Shown in pieces: positions 44,685-54,410 of a DNA stretch of 64,000 bases. This DNA is from DATKCT01 sp035513055 (lineage in GTDB: Bacteria > Verrucomicrobiota > Verrucomicrobiia > Verrucomicrobiales > DEV007). The DNA lies in contig DATKCT010000149.1 of NCBI GenBank assembly GCA_035513055.1, positions 72,463 through 136,462 on the forward strand. The letters run 5' to 3'. A model generated the notes under the pieces. It was given only the letters and a program-made list of their open reading frames with translations. It made no database searches and was not told the origin of the DNA. A program made the translations under genes and the position numbers. The first letter of the stretch is position 1; every line of letters starts with the position of its first letter.

Positions 44685-46136
44685 TTAGGCCAATAGTTCC
44701 GGCGTCACTCGGGCTCCTTGACCGTCCGTTAGACTGAACTCCCGGCCCGCATGCCGGTACGTCAGCCGCTCGTGATCGAATCCGAGCAGGTGCAATAGGG
44801 TAGCCTGATAGTCGTAGTGGCGGACGATGTCCTGCACGGCATGGTGTCCCCATTCGTCGGTGGCGCCGTGAGTGGAACCGGCCTTGAATCCGCCGCCCGC
44901 CACCCACATGGAGAAGCCATAGGTGTTGTGATCGCGGCCCATCTTCGAGCCGGTCCGGTTCTGGGCCACGGGCAGTCGTCCCATCTCGCCACCCCAATGG
45001 ACCACGGTGGTGTCCAGCAACCCCAGCGCCTCGAGATCCTTGATGAGGGCGGCGGAGGGTTGGTCCACGGCCGCGCAGGACTGCGGCAGGGCCTGCAGGA
45101 TGTCGCCGTGGTGATCCCAGGACTGCCCGGCGTTCAGCAACTGAACATAGCGGACGCCGCGTTCCACCAAACGCCGGGCGATCAAGCAACGGGTTCCGTA
45201 ATCTCGCGTCAGGTCGCGATCGATTCCGTAGAGGCGCTTCGTTGCTTCGGATTCCTTCGAAACGTCGAAGGCCTCGGCTGCTGCGCTCTGCATCCGGCCG
45301 GCTAACTCATAGGAAGCAATGCGCGCTTCCAAATCGAGTTCGCCGGGATGAGCGTTCAGGTAATCGCGGTTGAGCCCTTGCAAAAAATCGAGCTGCCGCC
45401 GTTGGGCTTCTCCCCGCAGGTGTTCCGCGGGATCCAAGTTGAGTATACGCGGTTCGGCGGCGCGAACCTGCACCCCTTGGAAAACGGATGGCAGCCAACC
45501 GCAGGTCCAGTGCTGTTGGGCGAACTGCGGGAGACCGCGCGGATCGGTCATGGCCACATAAGCCGGCAGATCGCGAGTGTCCGATCCCAAGGCATAGGAT
45601 ACCCAGCTTCCCAGCGACGGCCGGCCCCCGCGGAACGAGCCTGTGTTCATGGCCCACATCGACTGCAGGTGATTGTTTACTCCCGTGTGCATGGAACGAA
45701 TCACCGTAACGCGGTCGGCGATTTGTCCGAGATGCGGCAGCAATTCGGAGACTTCCGTCCCGCATTGCCCGTGCGCGCGGAAGCGGAATGGGCTGGCGAA
45801 TACGCGCGAGGAGGCTTCGGCGGCGTTGTCATACTTGATTTTGCCGGGAAACGGTTGGCCGTCGTATTTCGCCATCCCCGGCTTTGGATCGAGGAGATCG
45901 ACCTGACTGGGTCCGCCCATCATGAAGAGCGAAATCACAGCCCGGGCCCGAGGCGCTTTCGGTGGGGCTTTCGGAGTCAGGTCGTAGCGGGTCTCCTCCA
46001 GTTCCGGTTTCACCGGTCCGGCCAGCAAATGGTCGTCGCGAAGGAGCGCAGCGAGGGCCAGCGACCCGAGACTGAATGCCCCGGCTTGGTGGAAGTGACG
46101 GCGCGAACAATAGACTGAGCAGCAGCGGCGATTCAT
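44685..46136 (-). CDS. DUF1501 family protein, Tat-exported
   Basis: 483 residues from ATG 46136. The N-terminus CSRRHFHQAGAFSLGSLALA is a Tat signal. Family blocks: SLFMMGGPSQVDLLDPKPG, VIRSMHTGVNNHLQSMWAMN, VVHWGGEMGRLPVAQN, KMGRDHNTYGFSMWVAGGG and HLLGFDHERLTYRHAG. It forms a pair with the DUF1549/1553 gene that ends 28 bp upstream. A periplasmic sulfatase/phosphatase-fold protein of unknown reaction. Confidence 0.92.
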   Translation of the reverse strand: MNRRCCSVYCSRRHFHQAGAFSLGSLALAALLRDDHLLAGPVKPELEETRYDLTPKAPPKAPRARAVISLFMMGGPSQVDLLDPKPGMAKYDGQPFPGKIKYDNAAEASSRVFASPFRFRAHGQCGTEVSELLPHLGQIADRVTVIRSMHTGVNNHLQSMWAMNTGSFRGGRPSLGSWVSYALGSDTRDLPAYVAMTDPRGLPQFAQQHWTCGWLPSVFQGVQVRAAEPRILNLDPAEHLRGEAQRRQLDFLQGLNRDYLNAHPGELDLEARIASYELAGRMQSAAAEAFDVSKESEATKRLYGIDRDLTRDYGTRCLIARRLVERGVRYVQLLNAGQSWDHHGDILQALPQSCAAVDQPSAALIKDLEALGLLDTTVVHWGGEMGRLPVAQNRTGSKMGRDHNTYGFSMWVAGGGFKAGSTHGATDEWGHHAVQDIVRHYDYQATLLHLLGFDHERLTYRHAGREFSLTDGQGARVTPELLA

Positions 46137-46164
46137 GTCTCGATGCAAACGGACCTATGCACTT

Positions 46165-48876
46165 TCATTCGATGTACAAAAAACGCGATGATCCCAAGAG
46201 GGCCTGACAAAGGGTCGCCAGCGCCAGCCGATCCGCTTTCTCATCATTCGTGGAACGATCGGCGGCGGGGCTTTCCTCATTGCCGGCGAAATGTTGCCGA
46301 AACTGCGCGGATTGCGCGGTCAGATATTCTTCCGCGCGGCGGAGTTCTTCCGGGGACGGTTCATCTCCAAACGCAATCATCCAGGCCTCGCGCACTCTTG
46401 CAGAGGTTCCGGCCTGGCCGGTTCGCGCCATGAGACGATCCGCGAAACGCAGCGATTGCTCTGCCACAAAGGAATCGTTCAGCAAGGTCAACGCTTGTGA
46501 AGGAGCGACGCTGACCGAGCGCATTTCGCAGTTGGGAGCGAGCACCGGCGCATCGAAGGCTTCGAGGACCGTCAGCGGCAGGGTCCGCCGGACTTGCACG
46601 TAGACACTGCGGCGATGAGCCTCTTCACCTATCGATCCCACCAAAGTGGGATCTCCGCGAGCGTCCCGCTGCTGGTTACCTGTGACGACACGGCCGGCGT
46701 CGTCTTGGGCGACGGGCACGGGTTCGCCGTAAAGCCGGCGCTGGAGCGATCCGCTGGCCGCCAGGATGCTGTCGCGCACTGATTCCGCCTCGAGCCGGCG
46801 CGGTTTCCAACGCGCGAGATACCGGTTCTCCGTATCAGCTTCGGCGGAAGCAGGATTGTCCGCTGACTGGCGGTAGGCCTGCGAGGTCAGGATCAGCCTC
46901 TGCAAGGACTTGAGTCGCCAGCCGCCTTCGACGAACTCACTGGCGAGCCAATCCAAGAGCCCTGGATGGGAGGGAGCATCGCCGAGCGCGCCAAAATCGC
47001 CTGGCGAAGCTACTATCCCGCGGCCGAAGTGATGCAGCCACATCCGGTTGACCAAGACGCGGGGAACCAGGGGATGCTCGCCGCCGGTGAGCCTTTTCGC
47101 ATAGGCCAACCGGCGGCCGGAACTCGCCAAGGTCTCGTCTCGAACCGCGATGCGCCCTTCCTCCGGCCCTCTCAACACCTCCAGATCCGCCGGCTGGACC
47201 TCTTGACGGGGGTCGTCATGGTCGCCGCGATGGAAAACGAAGGAGGCCGGCGGATCGGCTGCTCGCTCGGTGAGAACCATGGCTTTCGGCTCGCGCGGTT
47301 TCGTCGCCCGCAGGACCGCGGCCTCGCCCTGCTTCTCCCCCACCTTCGCGTTCGCCTCCGGATCGTAAAGATCGAGAGCGCCCTGAACATCGGCGCTGGG
47401 ATAAAGGGTAAACAGTTCGCGTTGTTCCGCACTCCGCTCCGAGGCCGGTGTGATTCGCGCGACGCGCGCCATTTCCCGGAGGTTCTCCGGCAATTTCGCC
47501 AGCTCCTTCTCGAAGACGGCATCCAACAGCTCTCGCCGAAGCTGCTCCGCCGCCGCATCGATCCTTCGCGCTTCCGCTTCGATGGAACCGGCCTGCACCC
47601 GGTCCTCGTCCGAAAAGAGCGATACCAACCGGCCCTCCGGATTCCGCCAATGCTTCCAGTCGAATCCCGGCTCGAAGATTGCTCGCAACGCGTAATAATC
47701 GGCCTGCGACACTGGATCGTAGCGGTGGTCATGGCATTGGGCGCAACCAACGGTCAACCCCAGCAGAGAGGACGAGACAATGTTCACAGTTTCCGCCACG
47801 ACCTGATTGCGAGCGAGATTCTGATCGGCCTCTCCATCGCCGGTTCCGTCCGGGGCCAATCGCAGGAAGCCGGTGGCGATCAACTGCTGACGAGCCGTTG
47901 GATCTCGCATGCGCTCGGCGGCATTCTCGTGGGTTGCCTCAGCCAACTCGTCCCCGGCAAGCTGTTCGATGATGAATTCGTCCCAGGGTTTGTCTTCGTT
48001 GAAGGCCCGGATCACATAATCCCGGTAACGCCAGGCGTGGTCGCGGACGCTATCGGCTTCCGCATAGCCGTTGGAATCCGCATAACCAGCCACATCGAGC
48101 CAATGCCGTCCCCAGCGTTCGCCATAGGCGGGCGAAGCCAGGAGCCGGTCCACCAGGCGCTCATAGGCGTCCGTCCGGAAATCAGAAAGGAAACGTTCCA
48201 CGTCTTCGGGCTCGGGCGGAAATCCTAACAAGTTCAGGTAGGTTCGCCGCGCCAATGTGCGCCGGTCCGCCTCCGGCGCCGCGATCAGACCCGCTTCCTG
48301 CATCCGGGTTTGAACAAAGGCGTCGATGGGGTTGGGCGCGCGCTTCGACTCGGGGGCCGCCGCCGTACTGAAGGGCGCCGGCGGCCGCCTCACCGGTTGA
48401 AAGGACCAAAAGGTTCTCTCTTCTTCGGTGAGGTAGAAACCGGCGGAAAGAGACTCCGGCTCCGGCCGGGCCGCGGGAGCGCCTGCGGAGATCCAGGCTT
48501 CGATCGTCGCTGCTTCCTGCGCGCTCAGCTTCTTTTCGCCTTTGGGCATGTCTCCGGAACGGATCAACCGAAGGAGAGCGCTCTCCGCGGCGACACCGGG
48601 CGTCACCACCCTCTCCCCAGTCTCAGTGTGGGCGTGGACGATGAAGCGCCGCAAGCGCAGGTCGACCCCGTTCTCGATCTCCTCGCCCTCACCGTGACAG
48701 TGAAAACAATGTGCCTTCAGGATAGGACGGACATCGTGTTCAAAGACCGGCGTGGGCGCCCGATCTCTTCTTTCGTCTGCAAACCCGTCGCCTCCGGCCA
48801 GGACGACTCCGGCCGCCAGACCCTGACGCAATACCCTTATGAGACTTCTCATAGGGAGCCCGCTCGCGAGGCTCAT
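46165..48876 (-). CDS. PSCyt1-DUF1549-DUF1553 haem protein
   Basis: 903 residues from ATG 48876, which overlaps the stop of the upstream membrane gene as ATGA. After a signal peptide come a planctomycete-type cytochrome c domain with CFHCH at 57-61 (PTPVFEHDVRPILKAHCFHC), then DUF1549 (GERWGRHWLDVAGYADSNGY; CAQCH beginning at residue 378), then DUF1553 (NRMWLHHFGRGIVASPGDFG, LEAESVRDSILAASGSL). It probably passes electrons in the periplasm alongside DUF1501. It is the longer of the two DUF1549/1553 proteins in the window. Confidence 0.93.
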   Translation of the reverse strand: MSLASGLPMRSLIRVLRQGLAAGVVLAGGDGFADERRDRAPTPVFEHDVRPILKAHCFHCHGEGEEIENGVDLRLRRFIVHAHTETGERVVTPGVAAESALLRLIRSGDMPKGEKKLSAQEAATIEAWISAGAPAARPEPESLSAGFYLTEEERTFWSFQPVRRPPAPFSTAAAPESKRAPNPIDAFVQTRMQEAGLIAAPEADRRTLARRTYLNLLGFPPEPEDVERFLSDFRTDAYERLVDRLLASPAYGERWGRHWLDVAGYADSNGYAEADSVRDHAWRYRDYVIRAFNEDKPWDEFIIEQLAGDELAEATHENAAERMRDPTARQQLIATGFLRLAPDGTGDGEADQNLARNQVVAETVNIVSSSLLGLTVGCAQCHDHRYDPVSQADYYALRAIFEPGFDWKHWRNPEGRLVSLFSDEDRVQAGSIEAEARRIDAAAEQLRRELLDAVFEKELAKLPENLREMARVARITPASERSAEQRELFTLYPSADVQGALDLYDPEANAKVGEKQGEAAVLRATKPREPKAMVLTERAADPPASFVFHRGDHDDPRQEVQPADLEVLRGPEEGRIAVRDETLASSGRRLAYAKRLTGGEHPLVPRVLVNRMWLHHFGRGIVASPGDFGALGDAPSHPGLLDWLASEFVEGGWRLKSLQRLILTSQAYRQSADNPASAEADTENRYLARWKPRRLEAESVRDSILAASGSLQRRLYGEPVPVAQDDAGRVVTGNQQRDARGDPTLVGSIGEEAHRRSVYVQVRRTLPLTVLEAFDAPVLAPNCEMRSVSVAPSQALTLLNDSFVAEQSLRFADRLMARTGQAGTSARVREAWMIAFGDEPSPEELRRAEEYLTAQSAQFRQHFAGNEESPAADRSTNDEKADRLALATLCQALLGSSRFLYIE

Positions 48877-49457
48877 ATGGATGAGGGGGTCACCGGCTTG
48901 ACCAGGGCGGCGACTACAGCTCCGCCGAGCAGCAAACCCACCGCATGATACACCCACTGGATCGCTTCCCACTTCACGGGATGGTAAAACCAGATGATCT
49001 CGCCGCCATCCACCCAAGTCGCCGCCACGACCGCGATCAAGGCGGTCAGGCCCAGCCGGCACCCATACTTCGCCAAGCATCCTCCCCCCTTCCGCATGGC
49101 GATGGCGAGCAGAAAGGCCACCGCAGCCATATGGAGGAAACCGGTCAAAAACGTGCCTGGATCCATGGGATTACTGCCCTCGGGATGGTAGAAGACCTGG
49201 AGGAGGGGACCGGTTTCGTGTTTCTCCATCCAGGCCTTGGCCGAGTCGTGGCTCTCTGTAGCGGACGGGGGATTGGGCACGTAATACACTCCGCCTGAAG
49301 GCAGCGCTCTCTTTGCCGTCTCGACGAGGGCGGCTTCCGCATCCGCATCGAGGTCTCCGTAGGGATCCAAAGCCATGACCAGGAAACGCCAATAGACCCA
49401 GCCCCACAGGAACATCACCAGTCCCGCCAGCAACGAAGCAAGAATCGCTCGAATCAT
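48873..49457 (-). CDS. four-pass membrane protein, unknown function
   Basis: 194 residues from ATG 49457. Hydrophobic segments at about 2-20 (LASLLAGLVMFLWGWVYW), around 100-120 (FLHMAAVAFLLAIAM), at LGLTALIAVVAATWV and at YHAVGLLLGGAVVAALV. A periplasmic loop contains TAKRALPSGGVYYVPNPP, a motif found in related PVC and proteobacterial membrane proteins whose function is not established. It is coupled by ATGA to the PSCyt1-DUF1549 gene, so it belongs to this haem-protein operon. Confidence 0.75.
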   Translation of the reverse strand: MIRAILASLLAGLVMFLWGWVYWRFLVMALDPYGDLDADAEAALVETAKRALPSGGVYYVPNPPSATESHDSAKAWMEKHETGPLLQVFYHPEGSNPMDPGTFLTGFLHMAAVAFLLAIAMRKGGGCLAKYGCRLGLTALIAVVAATWVDGGEIIWFYHPVKWEAIQWVYHAVGLLLGGAVVAALVKPVTPSSI

Positions 49458-49947
49458 CTGCTGTGACTCCTTCTCGGAACGAGGGTCCCACAATCATCCC
49501 GGCTGGGCAAGCCTTCGTTTCTCATGCGGCTGACGCTCATGCTCACGCTTCCGCATTTCGCGTTAACCCACATTTCTCATTCACTTTTTGGTGTGGCGCG
49601 CTGCGCGCCATCCTGCCTTCGTTGCGCTTGCCTCGGCCTTGAACAGGGTCTACTCACGCAGCTCTGCGCCCTCGGCTGCGCGCGCGTTCGCAGCGCCTCG
49701 CGACGAAACGAGAGGAGAAATGGGGGGTAAGAAAAGTCAGGTCAAGGTGTGCCCTCGACCGTGTTCGCGGGTCCAGCTTGGCGTTTCTTTGACCAGGAGG
49801 CAACGGAGGAACCGGAGGATCCGGGTGGGAATAAAACGGGAAAAAAGCCCCTTGGTGCTGGACCACGGCGACGATCTCTGAGAGAATGGATTCCCGGGTG
49901 TTCTCGCCCGTTTCCCCGTCCACCCTCAGCAAACTGCCGCTGTCGTT
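49458..49947. other. intergenic region between membrane gene and Mo hydroxylase genes
   Basis: 490 bp between divergent genes. It contains a MITE-like element (49563-49730), then about 217 bp up to the 2Fe-2S gene. The latter part should hold the promoter of the molybdenum hydroxylase operon; no obvious box is visible and no protein-like frame exists. Confidence 0.45.
49563..49730. mobile_element. MITE-like element, copy B, inverted relative to copy A
   Basis: The ends are TTAACCCACATTTCTC (49563-49578) and GAGAAATGGGGGGTAA (49715-49730), complementary at 14 of 16 positions. The interior is the reverse complement of most of copy A (38145-38391): AGGGTCTACTCACGCAGCT, GCGCCCTCGGCTGCGCG and CAGCGCCTCGCGACGAAACG. 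It lacks an internal block of about 80 bp present in copy A. Confidence 0.75.
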
Positions 49948-50454
49948 ATGAATACGGAACCGCAGGAAACCAGCCCAACAACCGCCGCCATCACCTTTAC
50001 CATCAATGGCGAAAAACGGACGGCGGCGACTGCTCCGGATCGCCCGCTCCTCGAGGTCCTCCGCGAAGATTTGGGGCTAACCGGAACGAAGTACGGCTGC
50101 GGCGAGACCCAATGCGGAGCGTGTTCGGTGCTCCTGGACAATCGCCGCGTATTCTCCTGTCGCACTCCCGTTTCCCAGGCCGAAGGCCGCGAGGTCGTCA
50201 CCATTGAAGGCCTGAGCCAAGGCGGCGCTCTGCATCCCGTCCAACAGGCGTTCCTGGACGAGGACGCCTACCAATGCGGGTATTGCACGCCGGGCATGAT
50301 CGTCACGACCGTCGCTCTCCTGGCCGAGAATCCGCGCCCGGACGACCGGCAGATCGTCGCGGCGCTCAACGGCAACATCTGCCGTTGTTGTAGTTACCCA
50401 AACATCCTCCGAGCCGTTCGACGGGCTGTTAGCGGACCGCCAAAGGAAGACTGA
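49948..50454 (+). CDS. [2Fe-2S] subunit of a molybdenum hydroxylase
   Basis: 168 residues. The N-terminal ferredoxin cluster ligands are C51, C56, C59 and C71, and the C-terminal cluster ligands are C110, C113, C146 and C148. Motifs YGCGETQCGACSV, QCGYCTPGM and NGNICRCCSY are diagnostic of the xanthine oxidase family small subunit. It transfers electrons from the Mo centre. The Mo-subunit gene begins 1 bp after its stop. Confidence 0.95.
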   Translation: MNTEPQETSPTTAAITFTINGEKRTAATAPDRPLLEVLREDLGLTGTKYGCGETQCGACSVLLDNRRVFSCRTPVSQAEGREVVTIEGLSQGGALHPVQQAFLDEDAYQCGYCTPGMIVTTVALLAENPRPDDRQIVAALNGNICRCCSYPNILRAVRRAVSGPPKED

Positions 50455-50455
50455 C

Positions 50456-52615
50456 ATGAAACCAGAATCCAAGAGCCTTATTTCTTCGGCAGCGGATCCA
50501 GCGGCTTCCGAGATCGACGAGGAACTGCTTTTTGATCGCGTCCGGTTCCATTTCCGGCCCAGCCGGCGAGGCTTCGTCCGCACGCTTGGAGCCGGATTGA
50601 TGCTCGCCCTGCCCGCTTCGGCCCAGGATCGCCGCGGCCGCCGTTCCCAGCGCGGCGGAGGAGGAGCCGCCACCCTGTCGGCCCGGCTCCACATCGCCGA
50701 AGATGGGACGATCACGGTTTTCACCGGCAAGGTCGAGTGCGGCCAGGGGTCCCGAGCTGAGCTGACGCAGGCCGCCGCTGAAGAACTGCGATTATCCCCT
50801 TCTTCCGTCCGCCTTTTGATGGCCGACACTCAATCGGTTCCCGATGACGGAGGCACCGCGGGCAGCCGGTCGACGCCCTCGACGGTGCCGGCAATTCGCG
50901 CGGGTTGTGCTGCCGCCAGGGAATTGCTGATCCGTCTGGCAGCCGCTCGCTGGGATGTCGACCCCTTGCAGATCGAGGTCCACGCCGGAGAGGCTCGACA
51001 AGCCGGGCAGGACCGCCGTCTGCGCTACTCCGATTTGGCGGCGGACCCCGATTCCGCCGCGGCGCTCGCGCAAGCCATCCCCGACGGTCCCCGCCTGACG
51101 CCCATGGACCGGTGGGAGGCGCTCGGCCAATCTCTGTCGCGGCCCAATGGCGCCGGCCTCGTGACCGGCAGCCACGCCTACCCATCAGATATCCAGCGAC
51201 CGGGCATGCTCTACGGGCGCGTGCTGCGCCCGCCGTCTTTCGGCGCCCGTCTCGTCTCTGTGGACCTTGCGCCGGTTCAGGCCCTCGAGGGCGTGACGGC
51301 GGTCCACGACGATCAGTTCGCCGGCGTGGCCGCTCCCACTTCGGCTGCGGCATCGGCCGCCCTGCGCGCGCTCGCCGCCGCCGCAGTCTGGGAGGAACGC
51401 AGGGACCACCCATCGAGCGATGCCTTGTTCGAACATCTGCGGGAGCATGCTGAAGGCGGGACACCGGAGAATCCGTTTCGCGCGGAACTGGACGGAGCAA
51501 CCCATACCCTGCGGCAATCCTATCATATTCCCTACGTGCAGCACTGCCCCATGGAACCGCGGAGCGCCGTCGCCGAGTGGGAAGACGGGCGGCTCACCGT
51601 CTGGACGGCGAGCCAGATGCCTTTCCGGGTTCGCGGCGAGTTGGCCCAAGCTTTCTGGGCCGGAGAAGATCGCGTGCGCGTGATCATTCCTGATTTCGGA
51701 GGCGGATTTGGCGGCAAACACTCCGGTGAATGCGCCGTGGAGGCCGCCAGATTGGCTCAATCCGCAGGGAAGCCGGTTAGCCTGCAGTGGACCCGCGAAG
51801 AGGAGTTCACCTGGGCGCAGTTTCGTCCGGCAGCGCTCATCGAAGCCGAGGCCAGTCTCGACGCCTCCGGCCGCCTTACTTCCTGGCACTTTATCAATGT
51901 GAACTCAGGGCGTTCGGCCGTCGACACGCCCTACCGCACCGGGAAGGCTGAGTCCGCATTTCTCGGAACGGAGGCGCCGCTGCGGCACGGTTCTTACAGG
52001 GCCCTGGCGTCCACCGCCAATGTCTTTGCCCGGGAGTGCTTCATGGATGAGCTGGCCTTCCTGGCGGGCCAGGATCCGCTTGCGTTCCGGCTGGCGCACC
52101 TTGAAGAGGGGCGTCTCCGTGATGTGCTCGAGGAAGCAGCGCGGCGCTTCGACTGGGGTCGCCGTTCGCAGGAGCTTTCGCCGCCGGGAGGAGCCGGCCT
52201 TGCCTGCGGAACCGAAAAGGGGTCTTTTGTCGCTGCCTGCGCTGAGGTCGTCGTGGAAGGTTCCGCCATTCGCGTCACGCGGGTGGTTCAAGTCTTCGAG
52301 TGCGGAAAAGTTCTCAACCCCGCCAATCTGCGTGCTCAGGTGGAGGGCTCCATTCTCATGGGTCTCGGCCCTATTCTCTCTGAAGAGACCCGTTTCGCCG
52401 GCGGGAGGGTCCTTAATCCGGCATTCAGCAGTTACCCGGTTCCGCGTTTCGCCGGCTTGCCCGGTCTCGAGATCCATCTTCTGGACCGTCCCGACTTGGA
52501 TTCTGCGGGGGGCGGCGAAACGCCCCTGATTGCGGTGGCTCCGGCCGTCGCCAATGCGGTGTTCCGCGCGACCGGACAGCGCGTCCGGAGGCTGCCGGTC
52601 CGTCTCGAGGCATGA
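50456..52615 (+). CDS. molybdopterin-binding subunit, isoquinoline oxidoreductase type
   Basis: 719 residues. A Tat motif (SRRGFVRTLGAGLML, R37-R38) lies about 35 residues in, as in IorB-type periplasmic oxidoreductases, and not in cytoplasmic xanthine dehydrogenase. Cofactor-binding motifs DFGGGFGGKHS and a catalytic Glu in GGGETPLIA (E688) are present. It hydroxylates an N-heterocycle or oxidises an aldehyde in the periplasm. The FAD subunit of true XDH is missing from the operon, consistent with a two-subunit enzyme. Confidence 0.9.
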   Translation: MKPESKSLISSAADPAASEIDEELLFDRVRFHFRPSRRGFVRTLGAGLMLALPASAQDRRGRRSQRGGGGAATLSARLHIAEDGTITVFTGKVECGQGSRAELTQAAAEELRLSPSSVRLLMADTQSVPDDGGTAGSRSTPSTVPAIRAGCAAARELLIRLAAARWDVDPLQIEVHAGEARQAGQDRRLRYSDLAADPDSAAALAQAIPDGPRLTPMDRWEALGQSLSRPNGAGLVTGSHAYPSDIQRPGMLYGRVLRPPSFGARLVSVDLAPVQALEGVTAVHDDQFAGVAAPTSAAASAALRALAAAAVWEERRDHPSSDALFEHLREHAEGGTPENPFRAELDGATHTLRQSYHIPYVQHCPMEPRSAVAEWEDGRLTVWTASQMPFRVRGELAQAFWAGEDRVRVIIPDFGGGFGGKHSGECAVEAARLAQSAGKPVSLQWTREEEFTWAQFRPAALIEAEASLDASGRLTSWHFINVNSGRSAVDTPYRTGKAESAFLGTEAPLRHGSYRALASTANVFARECFMDELAFLAGQDPLAFRLAHLEEGRLRDVLEEAARRFDWGRRSQELSPPGGAGLACGTEKGSFVAACAEVVVEGSAIRVTRVVQVFECGKVLNPANLRAQVEGSILMGLGPILSEETRFAGGRVLNPAFSSYPVPRFAGLPGLEIHLLDRPDLDSAGGGETPLIAVAPAVANAVFRATGQRVRRLPVRLEA

Positions 52616-54336
52616 AGAGCCGGCCTGGCTGGGGAGAGGTCCTGGAATGCTTGGCGGGCGACACCGGCGTCCAGGGCCCCTGCGCCCTGGCAACCGTCCT
52701 CCGGACCCGAGGTTCAACCCCCTTGCCTTGTGGAGCGCAGGCTGTATTGAACGCGGCATCTCTTTTGGCCGGCACCATTGGCGGCGGAGCGCTCGAAGCC
52801 GAAGCGTTGCGTCGCGGGGCCCGAATCGCTGCGGGCGGTTCCGCGGAAATATTCGACTTTCCGTTGCAGGGTTCCGGCGGCCAAGATCCCAAGCCCATCT
52901 GTGGCGGGGATGTCCGGGTGTTGGTGCAACCCTACACGGAGGCGGATCGCAGAGCTTACCGTCAAGCTTGGAAAAGCTGGCGCCAGCGTGAAACCGGCGT
53001 CCTCGAAACCCGGGTGCTGGGAGGTGATCGGCGCCAGGTGGAAAGCCGATGGTGGAGCGCGCCCGACATCGCCGGCTGTCCGGACCAGAGCGTGGCGCAG
53101 CTTCTTCGGGAGACGCTCGCCATCTCGAAGGCACGAAGCATTGTCGCGCCGGATACGGGACCGCACGAACTCTTGGCCTTGCTCCATGTGCCCCTTTGCA
53201 TCCGGCCCCAACTGCTCATCGCCGGAGCGGGACACGTCGGCCAAGCTCTGGCGACTCAGGCCGCCCTGATGGATTTCGCCGTCGTCGTGATAGACGATCG
53301 CCCGGAATGGCTGGACCCCTCACATTTTCCCAGGGGAACACGGCTGATCTGTGGAGCGATCGCCGCATCAATGGAGGGATTTCCCATCGATTCCGAGACC
53401 TATGTCGCCCTGGTTACCCGCGGTCACCAGCCCGATGCCGGAGCCCTGAGAGCCTGCATCCACAGCCCCGCGGCCTATATCGGAATGATCGGCAGCCAAC
53501 GGAAAGTAGACCTCATGCGGGCGAACTTTCGCGTATCCGGCAGCGCCACCGACGAGGATTTCGACCGCGTCCACGCGCCCATCGGTCTTGAGATCGGCGC
53601 CCAAACCGCGCCGGAAATTGCGGTGAGCATCCTTGCTCAGGTCATCGCGGTCCGTCGCAAAGTTTGGCCGGACCGGGCAGCGGCAGGGAGCGCCCGCGAT
53701 CTCATGATCTGTGCGATCATCCTCGCAGCCGGGCGATCGCGCCGCATGGGCTCCGCCAAGCTTCTCCTTCCGTTAAGAGGACGGCCCGTGATCGCTCACG
53801 TCGTCGCGGCCATCCCTCGCTGTTCTGTAGGTAGAATCTTCGTCGTCCTGCGCGCAGGCGACCGCGCCATCCCGGACGCGCTGGCCGGACAAGACATCAT
53901 TTATGTGACGAATCCGGACCCGGAGGGCGATATGCTCTCCTCGGTCCGCTGCGGGTTTCGGGCATTGCCCGTGGAATGCGAGGCCGCTCTGGTCGTTTTG
54001 GGCGATCAACCCGGTATCACACCGGCTTTGGTCGAGACCATCGTGGCGGCCCGGGCCAGCAGCGGATGTTCGCTGATTGTGCCGCGTGGGCCGGCGGGCC
54101 GCGGGCATCCTCTCTTGGTGGGCATGGAACATCGGGAAGAGGTGCTGACCTGCTGCGACGGAGTGGGATTACGAGGCTTGCTGGCATCCCATCCCACTGG
54201 GGTGTGGGAAGTCGCGGCGCCGGAAACAATGGCGTTGATCGACATGGATACCCCGGAGGACTACGCCAAGCTCGAGGCTCATTTTCTCAGCGCCGGCACG
54301 GTTCCCCGTTCTTCCTCGGAGTCATCGGAAGATTAG
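52612..54336 (+). CDS. XdhC-MocA fusion: Mo cofactor insertion and cytidylyl transfer
   Basis: 574 residues, overlapping the Mo-subunit gene by ATGA. Residues about 1-360 are XdhC/CoxI-like: an N-terminal XdhC domain (ATVLRTRGSTPLP, GTIGGGALEAEAL) and a Rossmann domain with IAGAGHVG at 203-210. From residue 365 (MICAIILAAGRSRRMGSAK) it is a MobA-like nucleotidyltransferase (VVLGDQPGITP, VPRGPAGRGHPLLV). XdhC matures and inserts the Mo cofactor; MocA makes its cytosine dinucleotide form. Fusing both next to the client enzyme implies an MCD-type cofactor for it. Confidence 0.9.
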   Translation: MKSRPGWGEVLECLAGDTGVQGPCALATVLRTRGSTPLPCGAQAVLNAASLLAGTIGGGALEAEALRRGARIAAGGSAEIFDFPLQGSGGQDPKPICGGDVRVLVQPYTEADRRAYRQAWKSWRQRETGVLETRVLGGDRRQVESRWWSAPDIAGCPDQSVAQLLRETLAISKARSIVAPDTGPHELLALLHVPLCIRPQLLIAGAGHVGQALATQAALMDFAVVVIDDRPEWLDPSHFPRGTRLICGAIAASMEGFPIDSETYVALVTRGHQPDAGALRACIHSPAAYIGMIGSQRKVDLMRANFRVSGSATDEDFDRVHAPIGLEIGAQTAPEIAVSILAQVIAVRRKVWPDRAAAGSARDLMICAIILAAGRSRRMGSAKLLLPLRGRPVIAHVVAAIPRCSVGRIFVVLRAGDRAIPDALAGQDIIYVTNPDPEGDMLSSVRCGFRALPVECEAALVVLGDQPGITPALVETIVAARASSGCSLIVPRGPAGRGHPLLVGMEHREEVLTCCDGVGLRGLLASHPTGVWEVAAPETMALIDMDTPEDYAKLEAHFLSAGTVPRSSSESSED

Positions 54337-54410
54337 AGTTCCTCCTCTGCGGGCTCAACAAATGGTGATCCAGACTTTTGCCTTGCGCCGAAACGAAACG
54401 ACGGCTCATT

